A DNA stretch of 64,000 bases from Moraxellaceae bacterium (lineage in GTDB: Bacteria; Pseudomonadota; Gammaproteobacteria; Pseudomonadales; Moraxellaceae). The stretch is from positions 186,001 to 250,000 of the forward strand of contig JAQZBP010000003.1 of the NCBI GenBank assembly GCA_029237815.1. Direction: 5' to 3'. The position numbers and the translations under genes were made by a program. Positions 8,574-17,576 of the stretch are shown in pieces. How positions within the stretch are numbered: the stretch's first letter is position 1; each line of letters opens with the position of its first letter. The notes beneath the pieces were generated by a model. That model saw only the letters and a program-made list of their open reading frames with translations. It searched no databases and was not told the origin of the DNA.

Positions 8574-9950
8574 ATGGCAAACATCACTGACAAGCAACTC
8601 ACCGCACGCGCCTCGGGCAAGGACAGCTGGCTCTCGGAGGTCGCCATCTGGGGCCATGGAAGCCTGGCCGCCCGCATCACCGCGAGCGGCGAACGCCTCT
8701 TCTATTTCCGCTACCAGAACAGCCGGGCCGAGCGCATCAACTTGCCTATCGGAACCTACAGCCGAGATGGGGCTGGCGGCACCATGACCCTGGCCGATGC
8801 CCGCCTGCGCGCCCAGGAGTTGGCGAGTCTCCACAAGTCAGGGCAGCGGGACATCAAGGAGCACCTGGAGGCCGAAGAAGCCGATCGACGGGCCGCCCAA
8901 TCAGCGGAGCGTGCCCGGCAGGAACGGGAGCGGCTCGAGGCCGAGGCCGCCGCCGAACGCCTGGCGGCCCGCCTGAACGTTCGCCAGCTCTTCGAGCGCT
9001 GGGCGACCGTGGACCTGATTAACCGCAAGGACGGCGGCAAGGAAGTCCGGCGGATGTTCGAAAAGGATGTGCTGCCTACCTTGGGCAGCCTCCCCATCGA
9101 GGAAGTCCGTAAGCGGCATATCACTGAAGTGACCGACGCCCTCCTCGCTCGTGGCGTGAACCGCATGGCCAAGGTGATCTTCTCCCTCATGCGCCAGATG
9201 TTCCGCTTTGCTGTGGACCGCGACCTGCTGGAGTTCGACCCTACGGCCAACATCCGCAAGGTCAAGATCGGGGGCAAGGATGTGGAGCGGGATCGTGTTC
9301 TCAGTGATGAAGAGATCCGCCAGCTGAGCCGGCAGTTACCCGGCGCGGGCATGTCGGTCATGGCCGAGGCAGCCATCTGGATCGCGCTCTCCACCTGCTG
9401 CCGCATCGGCGAGCTTCTGGAGTCCCGCTGGGAGCATGTCGACCTCGAGAACGGTACCTGGCTGATCCCGGCCCCCAAGAACAAACGTGCCCACAAGGTC
9501 TACCTGTCGGACTTCGCGACGACCCAGTTCCGCCGGCTTCACGCCATGACGGGTGACGGCACCTGGATCTACCCCAACTCCGATGAGGACGGCCCCGTTT
9601 GCTCCAAGACCGTCACCAAGCAGATCGGGGACCGTCAGCGCGATCCGACCAAGGCGCCCATGAGCGGACGCAGCAAGAAGTGCGAGGCACTACGCCTCCC
9701 GGGCGGCAAATGGACGCCCCACGATCTGCGCCGGACTGGAGCCACCCTGATGACCATGCTGGGCGTGCTCCCCGAGGTGGCAGAGCGTTGCCTGAATCAC
9801 CTGGAGGAGAACAAGGTAAAACGTATCTACCAACGGCATAGCTATGAGAAGGAAATGGGCGCCGCTTGGGCGCTGCTGGGAGAACGGCTGAACCTCCTGA
9901 CCGAGGCGGACACCGAGAACGTGGTTCTGCTGCGGGTAGTACGGCACTGA
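8574..9950 (+). CDS. int: Tyrosine site-specific integrase
   Basis: A 458-residue integrase of the P4-like group that uses tRNA genes as targets. It has the N-terminal DUF4102-type arm-binding domain (about 1-95), a charged coiled-coil-like linker rich in E, R and A (about 98-135), a SAM-like core-binding domain and the C-terminal catalytic domain. Catalytic residues in view are the first Arg in CCRIGELL, HDLRRTG (His-x-x-Arg), LNHLEE and the nucleophile Tyr424 in QRHSYEKE. It starts 187 bp from the tRNA-Pro fragment, facing into the element, the standard layout. GGGGGAGAAAGGGCT precedes the ATG. It should catalyse integration and, with an excisionase, excision of the element. Confidence 0.95.
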   Translation: MANITDKQLTARASGKDSWLSEVAIWGHGSLAARITASGERLFYFRYQNSRAERINLPIGTYSRDGAGGTMTLADARLRAQELASLHKSGQRDIKEHLEAEEADRRAAQSAERARQERERLEAEAAAERLAARLNVRQLFERWATVDLINRKDGGKEVRRMFEKDVLPTLGSLPIEEVRKRHITEVTDALLARGVNRMAKVIFSLMRQMFRFAVDRDLLEFDPTANIRKVKIGGKDVERDRVLSDEEIRQLSRQLPGAGMSVMAEAAIWIALSTCCRIGELLESRWEHVDLENGTWLIPAPKNKRAHKVYLSDFATTQFRRLHAMTGDGTWIYPNSDEDGPVCSKTVTKQIGDRQRDPTKAPMSGRSKKCEALRLPGGKWTPHDLRRTGATLMTMLGVLPEVAERCLNHLEENKVKRIYQRHSYEKEMGAAWALLGERLNLLTEADTENVVLLRVVRH

Positions 9951-10504
9951 AGGAGGCGCCGGACGGTCGGACGCCCTTCCATCCGGCTTCCACCACCTCC
10001 GCCACTATTTTAATTAAATCAATAACTTACCTGTAGTTAATGTTTTGAACCCACAAAGAGTCAGCGATTGTGGGGACCTTTCAGTCGTTGGATTAGTTGC
10101 TCTCGGACATCGAGGGTATCCGACCACGAACCAAATAGTCTCCTCTGCCCCTACTTCTTGTGCGCTGTGTCCCAGGGGTTCACCCAGTGTGTCCGGATTA
10201 GCCGGTATACCGCTGGAGCCACGAAGAGGGGCAGCAACGGCGCCGCCAACCACGGGGGCACAATCCGCCTCATTACCTCAGCCCCGTTCCGCCGCCCCAG
10301 TGAAGCGGTAACAGGCCGGCCAGGAGGACGGTCACGTCATCGCCTTTCAGCACCATGCGGCAGGCAAAACGAGGAGCGGATTTAGTTCCCGCCGGCCCCA
10401 AGCGCACCCCAGGCACCTCTGCCCAGGAATAAGACCATAGGGTCACAAAAAGAGACGCCTACTCCCCTGCAAGGGGGTGACATCAAACATGAGTGCTGGT
10501 TCTA
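9951..10504. other. Non-coding stretch, no supported gene
   Basis: This stretch between the integrase and the efflux operon contains short overlapping frames on both strands without a ribosome site or a recognisable motif. An AT-rich patch (10005-10040, TTTTAATTAAATCAATAACTT) stands out from its GC-rich surroundings. I see no RNA gene or terminator here. Confidence 0.5.
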
Positions 10505-10520
10505 TTGGTCATACGACCAA
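10505..10520. promoter_or_regulatory. TTGGTC-N4-GACCAA palindrome upstream of efflux operon
   Basis: A perfect inverted repeat, TTGGTC-ATAC-GACCAA, 67 bp before the start of the membrane-fusion protein gene. The same half-sites recur at 29562, 35159, 40748 and 40769, each in front of an oxidation-cluster gene. It looks like the operator of a dimeric repressor. Confidence 0.65.
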
Positions 10521-10587
10521 ATAAAGATAAAGAAGCCCTTGGCCAGTGCCGGCCCGCTAACGACAAAGAGAAAAAAGGCAACAGCCC

Positions 10588-11673
10588 ATGAAGCGGACAC
10601 TTTCCCCAGCCCTGCTCCTCACCGCATGCGCCCTGACGCTGACTGCCTGCAGCCGCGAGGAACCCGCCGCCGCGCCACTGCGCCCCGTCAAACTGATGAC
10701 GGTGGGTGAAGGCGCCGCCGCCTTTACCACCGAACTCGCCGGCGATGTCCGCGCCCGCGTCGAATCCGGCCTTGGCTTCCGCGTCAACGGCAAGATCGTC
10801 TCTCGCCGGGTCGAGACCGGCCAGCGCGTGCAGCGCGGCCAGGAACTCGCCCGGCTCGATCCCCGTGACTTCGAACTCTCCGGTCAGACGGCGAATTCGC
10901 AGCTCATCGCCGCAACGGCACAGTTGGACAATGCCCGCTCCGAATACGCGCGCTACCAAGCGCTTGCGAAGAAAGGTCATGTCTCCGCCACCGAACTGGA
11001 GCGCAAGCGTGTGGAACTCTCTACCGCCGAGGCGCAGCATCAGCAGGCCCAGAGCGGACTCTCTCTGGAGCAGAACCGGCTTGCCGACACCGTCCTGCGC
11101 GCCGATGCCGACGGCGTCGTGGTGGCGGTGCTGGCCGATGCGGGTGAAGTCGTCGGCGCCGGCCAGCCGGTGATCCGCCTGGCGCAGGACGGCCCGCGCG
11201 AGATCGAGGTGGAGTTCCCCGAAAACCGCACCGCGCTGGCCCGCCTGGCGAAGGCACAGGTATCGCTGTGGGCGAAGCCGAACGTAAAGCTGCCGGCGAC
11301 GCTGCGTGAACTCTCCGCCGCCGCCGACCCGGTGACGCGTACCTTCCGCGCCCGCTACACCGTGAAGGCGCCGCCCGGGGCGCTCGCGCTCGGCCAGTCC
11401 GCCACGCTGCACCTGCAGCTGCCCGCCATGAGCAACGGCACCGCGCGCCTGCCCACCACGGCGATCTTCGGCCAGCAGGGCCGGACCCTGGTCTGGGTAT
11501 ATGACGAGAAGACCTCGACCGTGAAGCGCCATCCCGTGCAGAGCGCGGGCGTGGAAGGCAACGACGTGCTGGTGGCGGGCCTGGCGCCCGGCATGCAGGT
11601 CGTCGCGGCAGGTGTGCATGTGCTGGCCGAGGGCCAGAAAGTGCAACCCTTTACCACCACGAACCACGACTGA
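10588..11673 (+). CDS. RND efflux periplasmic adaptor (membrane-fusion) lipoprotein
   Basis: A 361-residue HlyD/AcrA-type adaptor. The N-terminus is a lipoprotein signal (LTLTACSRE, lipidated Cys at about residue 21), so the protein is anchored to the inner membrane facing the periplasm. The barrel-sandwich hybrid halves are visible as VNGKIVSRRVETGQRVQRGQELARLDPRDFEL and LRADADGVVVAVLADAGEVVGAGQPV, enclosing an alpha-helical hairpin (about 95-170). It should link the RND pump encoded next to a TolC-type channel, which is not encoded in this window. The pump gene starts 15 bp downstream, so the two form an operon. A palindromic operator lies upstream. Confidence 0.9.
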   Translation: MKRTLSPALLLTACALTLTACSREEPAAAPLRPVKLMTVGEGAAAFTTELAGDVRARVESGLGFRVNGKIVSRRVETGQRVQRGQELARLDPRDFELSGQTANSQLIAATAQLDNARSEYARYQALAKKGHVSATELERKRVELSTAEAQHQQAQSGLSLEQNRLADTVLRADADGVVVAVLADAGEVVGAGQPVIRLAQDGPREIEVEFPENRTALARLAKAQVSLWAKPNVKLPATLRELSAAADPVTRTFRARYTVKAPPGALALGQSATLHLQLPAMSNGTARLPTTAIFGQQGRTLVWVYDEKTSTVKRHPVQSAGVEGNDVLVAGLAPGMQVVAAGVHVLAEGQKVQPFTTTNHD

Positions 11674-11688
11674 GTCCGGAGAGCCATC

Positions 11689-14600
11689 ATGTCCGGACCC
11701 CAACCGAATCCCGCGCCGGAGCGCGAAAAGTTCAGCGAGCGATTCAATCTCTCGCGTATCGCCATCCAGAATCCGGTGATCACTCTCTACCTGCTCATCG
11801 TGCTGCTCATCGCGGGCGGCGCGGCCTATTTCCAGCTCGGCCAGGATGAAGATCCCCCCTTCACCTACCGCATCATGGTGATCCGCGCCTTCTGGCCGGG
11901 CGCCACCGCCATGCAGATGGCGCAGCAGGTCTCCGACCCCATGGAGAAGACGCTGCAGGAAACGCCCTATGTGTACCGCATCCGCAGCTACTCCAAGCCA
12001 GGTGAGACCACCTTCTTCCTGGAAGTGAGCGACTCGACGCCACCCGAGCAGGTGCCGCATCTCTGGTACACCGTGCGCAAGAAGCTCGGCGATATGCGTA
12101 ACCGCCTGCCGCCGGGCGTGCAGGGTCCGGTGTTCAACGACGAGTTCGGTGACGTCTATGGGGTGATCTACGCGCTCTCCGGCGACGGCTTCTCGCAGGC
12201 GGAGCTGCGCGACCACGCCGACCTCATCCGCCAGCAACTGCTGCAAGTGCCGAGTGTGGCCAAGGTCGAGCTGCTCGGCGCGCAGGACGAGAAGGTCTAC
12301 GTCGAGATCTCGCAGCGCAAGCTGGCCCGGCTCGGCATCGACTTCCGCCAGGTCATCGCGACATTGAACGCCCAGAACGCCGTCGCCTATGCCGGCGAGA
12401 TGCACACCCCCAGCGATACGCTGCAGCTACGTATCGGCGGCCAGTTCGACAATCTGGAGACGCTGCGCCAGCTGCCGCTGCGTTTCAACAACCGCACCTT
12501 CCGCCTGGGCGATCTCGGCACCATCGTCCGCGGCAGTGTGGATCCGCCAGCGCCCAAGGTGCGCCACAACGGCCGCGAGGTGATGGCGCTGGCCATCTCC
12601 ATGGCCAAGGGCGGCGACATCATCAAGCTCGGCAAGCACCTCGCGGCTACCACGGCCGAGCTGCGCCAGCGCCTGCCGGCCGGTATCGAGCTCGAGCAGA
12701 TGCAGGACCAGCCCGCCGCCGTCTCGCTCTCGGTGCACGAATTCCTGCGCGTGCTCGCCGAGGCGCTCATCATCGTGCTGGGAGTGAGCTTTCTCGCGCT
12801 CGGCCTGCACAGGAACCCCTGGCGCATCGACACCCGCCCCGGCCTCGTCGTCGCGCTCTCCATTCCCACCGTGCTGGCCGCCACCTTCATGGTCATGCAC
12901 TGGTGGCATATCGACCTGCACAAGATCTCGCTGGGCTCGCTCATCATCGCGCTCGGCCTGCTGGTCGACGACGCCATCATCATCATCGAGATGACGGTGC
13001 GAAAAATGGAGGAAGGCCTGGACCGCCTCAAGGCCAGCACCTATGCCTTCAGTGCCACCGCCATGCCCATGCTGACCGGCACGCTGATCACGGCGGCGGG
13101 CTTCCTGCCCATCGGCATCGCCAGCTCCGCCGTCGGCGAATACACCTTCGCCATCTTCGGCGTGACCACGGCGGCGCTCCTGATCTCCTGGTTCGTCTCC
13201 ATCTATTTCGTACCCTATCTCGGCTTCAAGCTGCTGCGCGACCAGCCGGCCGGCCACAACGAGGTCTTCGACACGCCGTTCTACCGCCGCGTGCGCGCCC
13301 TGGTGGACTACTGCGTGCAGCGCCGCTGGCTCACCATCGGCGCCACGCTGGGTGCGCTGGCACTCGGCATGGTCGGCCTGCAGGGCGTCGAGAAGCAGTT
13401 CTTCCCCGATTCCAGCCGGCCGGAAATCATCGTCGACCTGTGGCTGCCGGAAGGCTCCTCCTTTGCCGCGAGCGAGAGCCTGGCGAAACGGGTGGAAGCG
13501 CGCATCGCGAAGATCGACGGCGTATCCACCGTCTCATCCTTCATCGGCTCCGGCGTGCCGCGCTTCTATCTGCCCCTGGACCAGATCTTTCCCCAGAACA
13601 ATGTCTCGCAGCTAATTGTGCTGCCAGCCTCGCACGAGGACCGCGAGCGCATTCGCCGCGAGCTGCCGCAGCTCCTCACGCAGGAGTTCCCGGAGGCGCG
13701 CGCCCGCGCGCAGCTGCTGCCGAACGGGCCACCCGTGCCCTACCCCGTGATGTTCCGCGTGATGGGTCCCGACCCGGACCAGGTGCGCGTGCTGGCGGAG
13801 GACGTGAAGTCAGTGTTGCGGCAGGACAGCGACATGCGCGGCATCAATGACAACTGGAACGAAGAAATAAAGGTCATGAAGGTTGAGGTGGATCAGGCAC
13901 GCGCCCGCGCACTCGGGGTCAGCAACGAGGCGTTGGCCACTGCCAGCGAGACGCTGCTCTCCGGCCTCCCTATCGGCCAGTATCGTGAAAACAACCGCAT
14001 GATCGGCATCGTGCTGCGCCAGCCGGAAGATGAGCGCAGTGCAGTGAGTGCACTCCCCGGCTCCTATTTGCCCACCGCCAGCGGCGCGTCCATTCCCTTT
14101 TCGCAGGTCGGCCACGCCTCCCTCGGCTGGGAGCCCGGCGTGATCTGGCGCCAGAACGGCAACTTCGCCGTCACCGTGCAGGGGGATGTGCGCGAGGGCA
14201 TCCAGGGCACCACGGTGGCGCTCCGGCTGGACGAACAGCTGAACTCGCTGCGTGCAAAACTGCAGCCCGGCTATCAGATCGAGGTCGCCGGCACCGTTGC
14301 GGAATCCAGCAAGGGGACGAGCTCTATCTCGGCCAATGTGCCGCTCATGCTCTTCATCATCTTCACACTGCTGATGCTGCAGTTGCGCTCCTTCTCGCGC
14401 AGCCTGCTGGTTTTCCTCACCGGCCCGCTCGGCCTGGTGGGCGCCACGCTGACGCTGCTGCTCCTCAACAAGCCCATGGGCTTTGTGGCGACGCTGGGCG
14501 TGATCGCGCTGAACGGCATGATCATCCGCAATTCGGTCATCCTCATCGACCAGATCGAGCAGGACATCGCGGCGGGCGTGGACCGCTGGACGGCGGTGGT

Positions 14601-14802
14601 CGACGCCGCCGTGCGCCGCTTCCGCCCCATCATGCTGACGGCGGCCGCGGCGGTGCTGGCCATGATTCCGCTCATGCGCAGCGCTTTCTGGGGGCCCATG
14701 GCCGTGGCCATCATGGGTGGCCTGATCATTGCGACGGCACTGACGCTTCTGAGTCTGCCGGCCATGTACGCGGCGTGGTTCCGGGTGAGGCGTGAAGAAT
14801 GA
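11689..14802 (+). CDS. RND-family inner-membrane efflux pump
   Basis: A 1037-residue proton-driven RND transporter of the AcrB class with twelve expected transmembrane segments. TM1 (ITLYLLIVLLIAGGAAYF) starts near residue 30, followed by the first periplasmic porter domain. TM4 carries the proton-relay aspartates in GLLVDDAIIIIEM (about 425), and the second repeat mirrors the first, with NGMIIRNSVILIDQIE near residue 945. It should export hydrophobic compounds together with the adaptor upstream. Its place on an element with alkane oxidation genes, and the shared operator, suggest export of solvents or fatty products, which is an inference. The gene reads convergently against the histidine kinase at 14934. 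Confidence 0.93.
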   Translation: MSGPQPNPAPEREKFSERFNLSRIAIQNPVITLYLLIVLLIAGGAAYFQLGQDEDPPFTYRIMVIRAFWPGATAMQMAQQVSDPMEKTLQETPYVYRIRSYSKPGETTFFLEVSDSTPPEQVPHLWYTVRKKLGDMRNRLPPGVQGPVFNDEFGDVYGVIYALSGDGFSQAELRDHADLIRQQLLQVPSVAKVELLGAQDEKVYVEISQRKLARLGIDFRQVIATLNAQNAVAYAGEMHTPSDTLQLRIGGQFDNLETLRQLPLRFNNRTFRLGDLGTIVRGSVDPPAPKVRHNGREVMALAISMAKGGDIIKLGKHLAATTAELRQRLPAGIELEQMQDQPAAVSLSVHEFLRVLAEALIIVLGVSFLALGLHRNPWRIDTRPGLVVALSIPTVLAATFMVMHWWHIDLHKISLGSLIIALGLLVDDAIIIIEMTVRKMEEGLDRLKASTYAFSATAMPMLTGTLITAAGFLPIGIASSAVGEYTFAIFGVTTAALLISWFVSIYFVPYLGFKLLRDQPAGHNEVFDTPFYRRVRALVDYCVQRRWLTIGATLGALALGMVGLQGVEKQFFPDSSRPEIIVDLWLPEGSSFAASESLAKRVEARIAKIDGVSTVSSFIGSGVPRFYLPLDQIFPQNNVSQLIVLPASHEDRERIRRELPQLLTQEFPEARARAQLLPNGPPVPYPVMFRVMGPDPDQVRVLAEDVKSVLRQDSDMRGINDNWNEEIKVMKVEVDQARARALGVSNEALATASETLLSGLPIGQYRENNRMIGIVLRQPEDERSAVSALPGSYLPTASGASIPFSQVGHASLGWEPGVIWRQNGNFAVTVQGDVREGIQGTTVALRLDEQLNSLRAKLQPGYQIEVAGTVAESSKGTSSISANVPLMLFIIFTLLMLQLRSFSRSLLVFLTGPLGLVGATLTLLLLNKPMGFVATLGVIALNGMIIRNSVILIDQIEQDIAAGVDRWTAVVDAAVRRFRPIMLTAAAAVLAMIPLMRSAFWGPMAVAIMGGLIIATALTLLSLPAMYAAWFRVRREE

Positions 14803-14933
14803 GCGGCGTGGTTCGAGGCGAAGCACCGGTGGAATACCCGCGCCATCAGGAGACTTTTCAACCCCGGGCTCAGGGCAGCACGGCAGGATACTGGCGCTTG
14901 AGGGGCTTGAGGTCAGAGAGGGGAAGTTGCCGC

Positions 14934-16604
14934 TCAACCAGGCTTGAGCCTGGTGGCAACCAGCTCGCGCAGCTGATACGGCCTCAATGGCTTGGATATG
15001 ACATCATCCATCCCGGCTGCCAGACAGCGTTCCGCATCTCCCTGCAGGGCCAGCGCCGTCATGGCGATAATCGGAACATGGGTGTCGGGTGACTCCAGCG
15101 CCCTGATAGTCCTGGTGGCCTCAAAGCCATCCATCACAGGCATGTCACAGTCCATAAGGATCAGGTCATATGGGACCTGCCTGTAGACCTCCACAGCTTC
15201 CTGACCATTACCCACTGCCTCCACGCGATAGCCCAGCCGCTTGAGGATTTCCATAACCAGCATCTGGCTAGTGGGATTGTCCTCCACCACCAGAATACGC
15301 CCGAAACAGCGATGACCGTGAAGTAGCGTCTCCGGCAGCTCATCGCGGGTTACTGCCCTGGCGCCCTCTGTCAGATGTTCGAAGGGCAATTCCACCCAGA
15401 AGTCGCTGCCATGACCCGGCTCACTCCGAACGCCTGTGGTGCCCCCCATGGCCTCGGCCAGCCGCCGGCAGATAGCCAACCCAAGGCCCGTTCCGCCGAA
15501 ACGCCTTGTCGTCGAGACGTCCGCCTGGACAAAAGGCTGAAACAATCGCGGCTGAATGGCTGTATTGATGCCAATACCAGTGTCAACAACATGGAAGCAG
15601 ACGTTCAGGGAACGGTGGTCACGGCTCACCACCTCAGACCGCAAGGTGACCGTGCCGCGATCAGTGAACTTGATGGCGTTCGAAAGCAGATTGAGCAGGA
15701 TCTGTCGCAGGCGAGCCACATCTCCGCGAAGCAGATGAGCGGGTGCGGTGACGTGATTCCTCAATTCCAGCCCTTTCTTCTCAGCGCTATGCCGCACCAG
15801 CGCCAGTACCTGCGCTGCCTCCACTGCCAGGTCGAACTCCACCGGCTCCAGTTCGAGACGCCCCGATTCGATCTTGGAAAAGTCCAGGAAGTCGTTCAGC
15901 AAGTGCAGCAGTGATTCGCCGGACTCCCGAACGAGCTCCACATAGCGACGATTTTCTTCGGCAAGAGTTCCCTCAAGCAGCAACCCCGTGAATCCGATGA
16001 TGCCATTCAGGGGCGTACGGATCTCGTGGCTCATCATGGCCAGGAAATCACTCTTGGCGCGATTGGCAGACTGCGCTTCCCGCAGTGCCTCTTCAGCCCT
16101 CCGGGTGGCATGCTGCAATTCCCGGGTGCGCTGCTCGACCTTGGCCTCCAGTTCACGTTGAAGCTGACGCAGGCCTTTTTCCGCCAGAACACGCTCGCTG
16201 ACATCCCAGACCAGGACGATGAATCGTCCGCTCTCGGGACGATAGCTGTATACCTCGTAATATCTTCCCGTGTCCTCGTTGTACTCTTCAAAACGCAGCG
16301 TCTGGCCAAAAAGTGCCACACTGGCAAAGCGCGGCAGCCACAGTCTGGCCAATTCCGGTACATACTCATGTGCAGAGCGGCCGAGAATATCCTTCGCCAA
16401 GCCCGTCTGTTGATAAAAAGCCTCATTGGTGATGATCAGGCGCATGTCTACCGGCGCACCCTGCGCGTCCAGGACGACCTCTCCCAGAGCAAAGCCCTCC
16501 GTCATGTTGGCAAAGAGCAAACGGTACTGTCCTATCGTCAGTCCAGCACTCTTCCTCGACATTTTTATGCTCTTCATTGCTTGCTTGCCGCACCGCCCGA
16601 TCAC
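14934..16604 (-). CDS. Hybrid sensor histidine kinase with PAS and receiver domains
   Basis: A 556-residue soluble hybrid kinase without a membrane segment. A PAS-like sensor domain (about 25-140) is followed by a coiled-coil linker (140-185), the HisKA dimerisation domain with phospho-acceptor His193 in [12 protein letters not shown], the ATPase domain with Asn309 in LLSNAIKF and the G-boxes DTGIGI and GGTGLGLAI, and a C-terminal receiver (436-550) with phosphorylated Asp485 in [13 protein letters not shown] and Lys538. Its stop codon lies inside an imperfect hairpin (14926-14960). The diguanylate cyclase gene ends 47 bp upstream on the same strand, so the two were probably co-transcribed before a transposon split the cyclase. 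Alternative starts exist at MKSIK and MSRKS. Confidence 0.92.
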   Translation of the reverse strand: MIGRCGKQAMKSIKMSRKSAGLTIGQYRLLFANMTEGFALGEVVLDAQGAPVDMRLIITNEAFYQQTGLAKDILGRSAHEYVPELARLWLPRFASVALFGQTLRFEEYNEDTGRYYEVYSYRPESGRFIVLVWDVSERVLAEKGLRQLQRELEAKVEQRTRELQHATRRAEEALREAQSANRAKSDFLAMMSHEIRTPLNGIIGFTGLLLEGTLAEENRRYVELVRESGESLLHLLNDFLDFSKIESGRLELEPVEFDLAVEAAQVLALVRHSAEKKGLELRNHVTAPAHLLRGDVARLRQILLNLLSNAIKFTDRGTVTLRSEVVSRDHRSLNVCFHVVDTGIGINTAIQPRLFQPFVQADVSTTRRFGGTGLGLAICRRLAEAMGGTTGVRSEPGHGSDFWVELPFEHLTEGARAVTRDELPETLLHGHRCFGRILVVEDNPTSQMLVMEILKRLGYRVEAVGNGQEAVEVYRQVPYDLILMDCDMPVMDGFEATRTIRALESPDTHVPIIAMTALALQGDAERCLAAGMDDVISKPLRPYQLRELVATRLKPG

Positions 16605-16651
16605 TATCGAGAACGGTCTGCATTACGGTGATGGCGCCAGCTACCGGATAC

Positions 16652-17538
16652 CTATGCCTGGGCGAGCGGCTGGTCCGGAACGTCGGCCTCAGCCAGGCCA
16701 CAGGGTGCTTTACAGACCCGGTTTCGTCCCGCTGCCTTGGCGACGTAAAGCGCGGCATCTGCCGCTTTGAGCAGCTCATCAAGAGTGGATATTCCCGGAG
16801 AAGGATAGCAGGCCACGCCGAAGCTTGCCGTCAGAGGAATCCTGACTCCATCAGTCTCCACAGGACTGGCGGCCAGCGTTTCCCGGATACGCTCCGCCAC
16901 CAGGGCGGCGTCGGCCAGCGTGATGCCCGGCAGCAGAAGGGCGAACTCCTCGCCACCGTAGCGGCCGACTTCGTCGTATTGGCGGGCGCTCTCGATCAGG
17001 ATGCGTGAGGCTGCCACGAGCACCTGATCGCCAGCATGATGGCCAAAGCTGTCATTGATGCGCTTGAAGTGATCGATATCCACCATGACGCAGGCCAGGC
17101 TTCCGGAACCTATGCGCTGGGCACGCATGAATTCGCTCTGACCGCGCTCCATGAAGGAGCGACGGTTGGCGAGACGTGTAAGGCCGTCAACGGCAGACAT
17201 TTCGCGGTAGAGATTCTCGCGTTCCACCCAGCGCCGGATAGCAGCCATGCTGATATAGCCGATGGCGAGAAGAATGGCGCCGAGCGTTGCCTGCAGGGCC
17301 AGCCAGCCAAGTAACGGTGAGCCGTTCGGTTTGAGGGGCGCCTTGACGAACAACGGCGCTGACGGCGACAGGCCACTGAAATCGATAATCACGAGTATCG
17401 ACATGGCGATGCAAATGTACACATTGGCGACCTGAACTTTGGTGACATTCGCCAGCGCCGAGGCGATGTTGATGCCGAGAAAGACCATCAGCAGGCCCTC
17501 GGTCAGGTGCGTACCGGTGGCAAAGCTGCTGACCAGAA
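16652..17538 (-). pseudogene. Diguanylate cyclase, 3' part (GGDEF domain) separated from its start by a Tn3-family transposon
   Basis: This part encodes the last membrane segments (GINIASALANVTKVQ onward and LGWLALQATLGAILLAIGYI) and the full catalytic GGDEF domain (DGLTRLANRRSF, DIDHFKRINDSFGHHAGDQ, active site RYGGEEFALLL). It would make cyclic di-GMP from two GTP. The frame runs without a stop up to the transposon end at 17538 and resumes at 25951 on the far side; joining the two across one CAGAA copy restores a 408-residue frame. A fragment could still be translated from the internal ATG at 17488, with an intact GGDEF domain but few membrane segments. Confidence 0.88.
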
Positions 17539-17576
17539 GGGGTCGTCTCAGAAAACGGAAAATAAAGCACGTTAAG
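17534..17576. repeat. Left target-site copy (CAGAA) and 38-bp inverted repeat of the transposon
   Basis: CAGAA at 17534-17538 is followed by the Tn21-type terminal repeat, which ends GCACGTTAAG at 17576. The repeat overlaps the last codon and stop of tnpA, which starts at 17572 on the plus strand. Confidence 0.95.

Noticed and set aside
14926..14960. Imperfect hairpin around the histidine kinase stop as a terminator
   Set aside because: The stem is interrupted and no T-run follows on either strand, so I do not call it.
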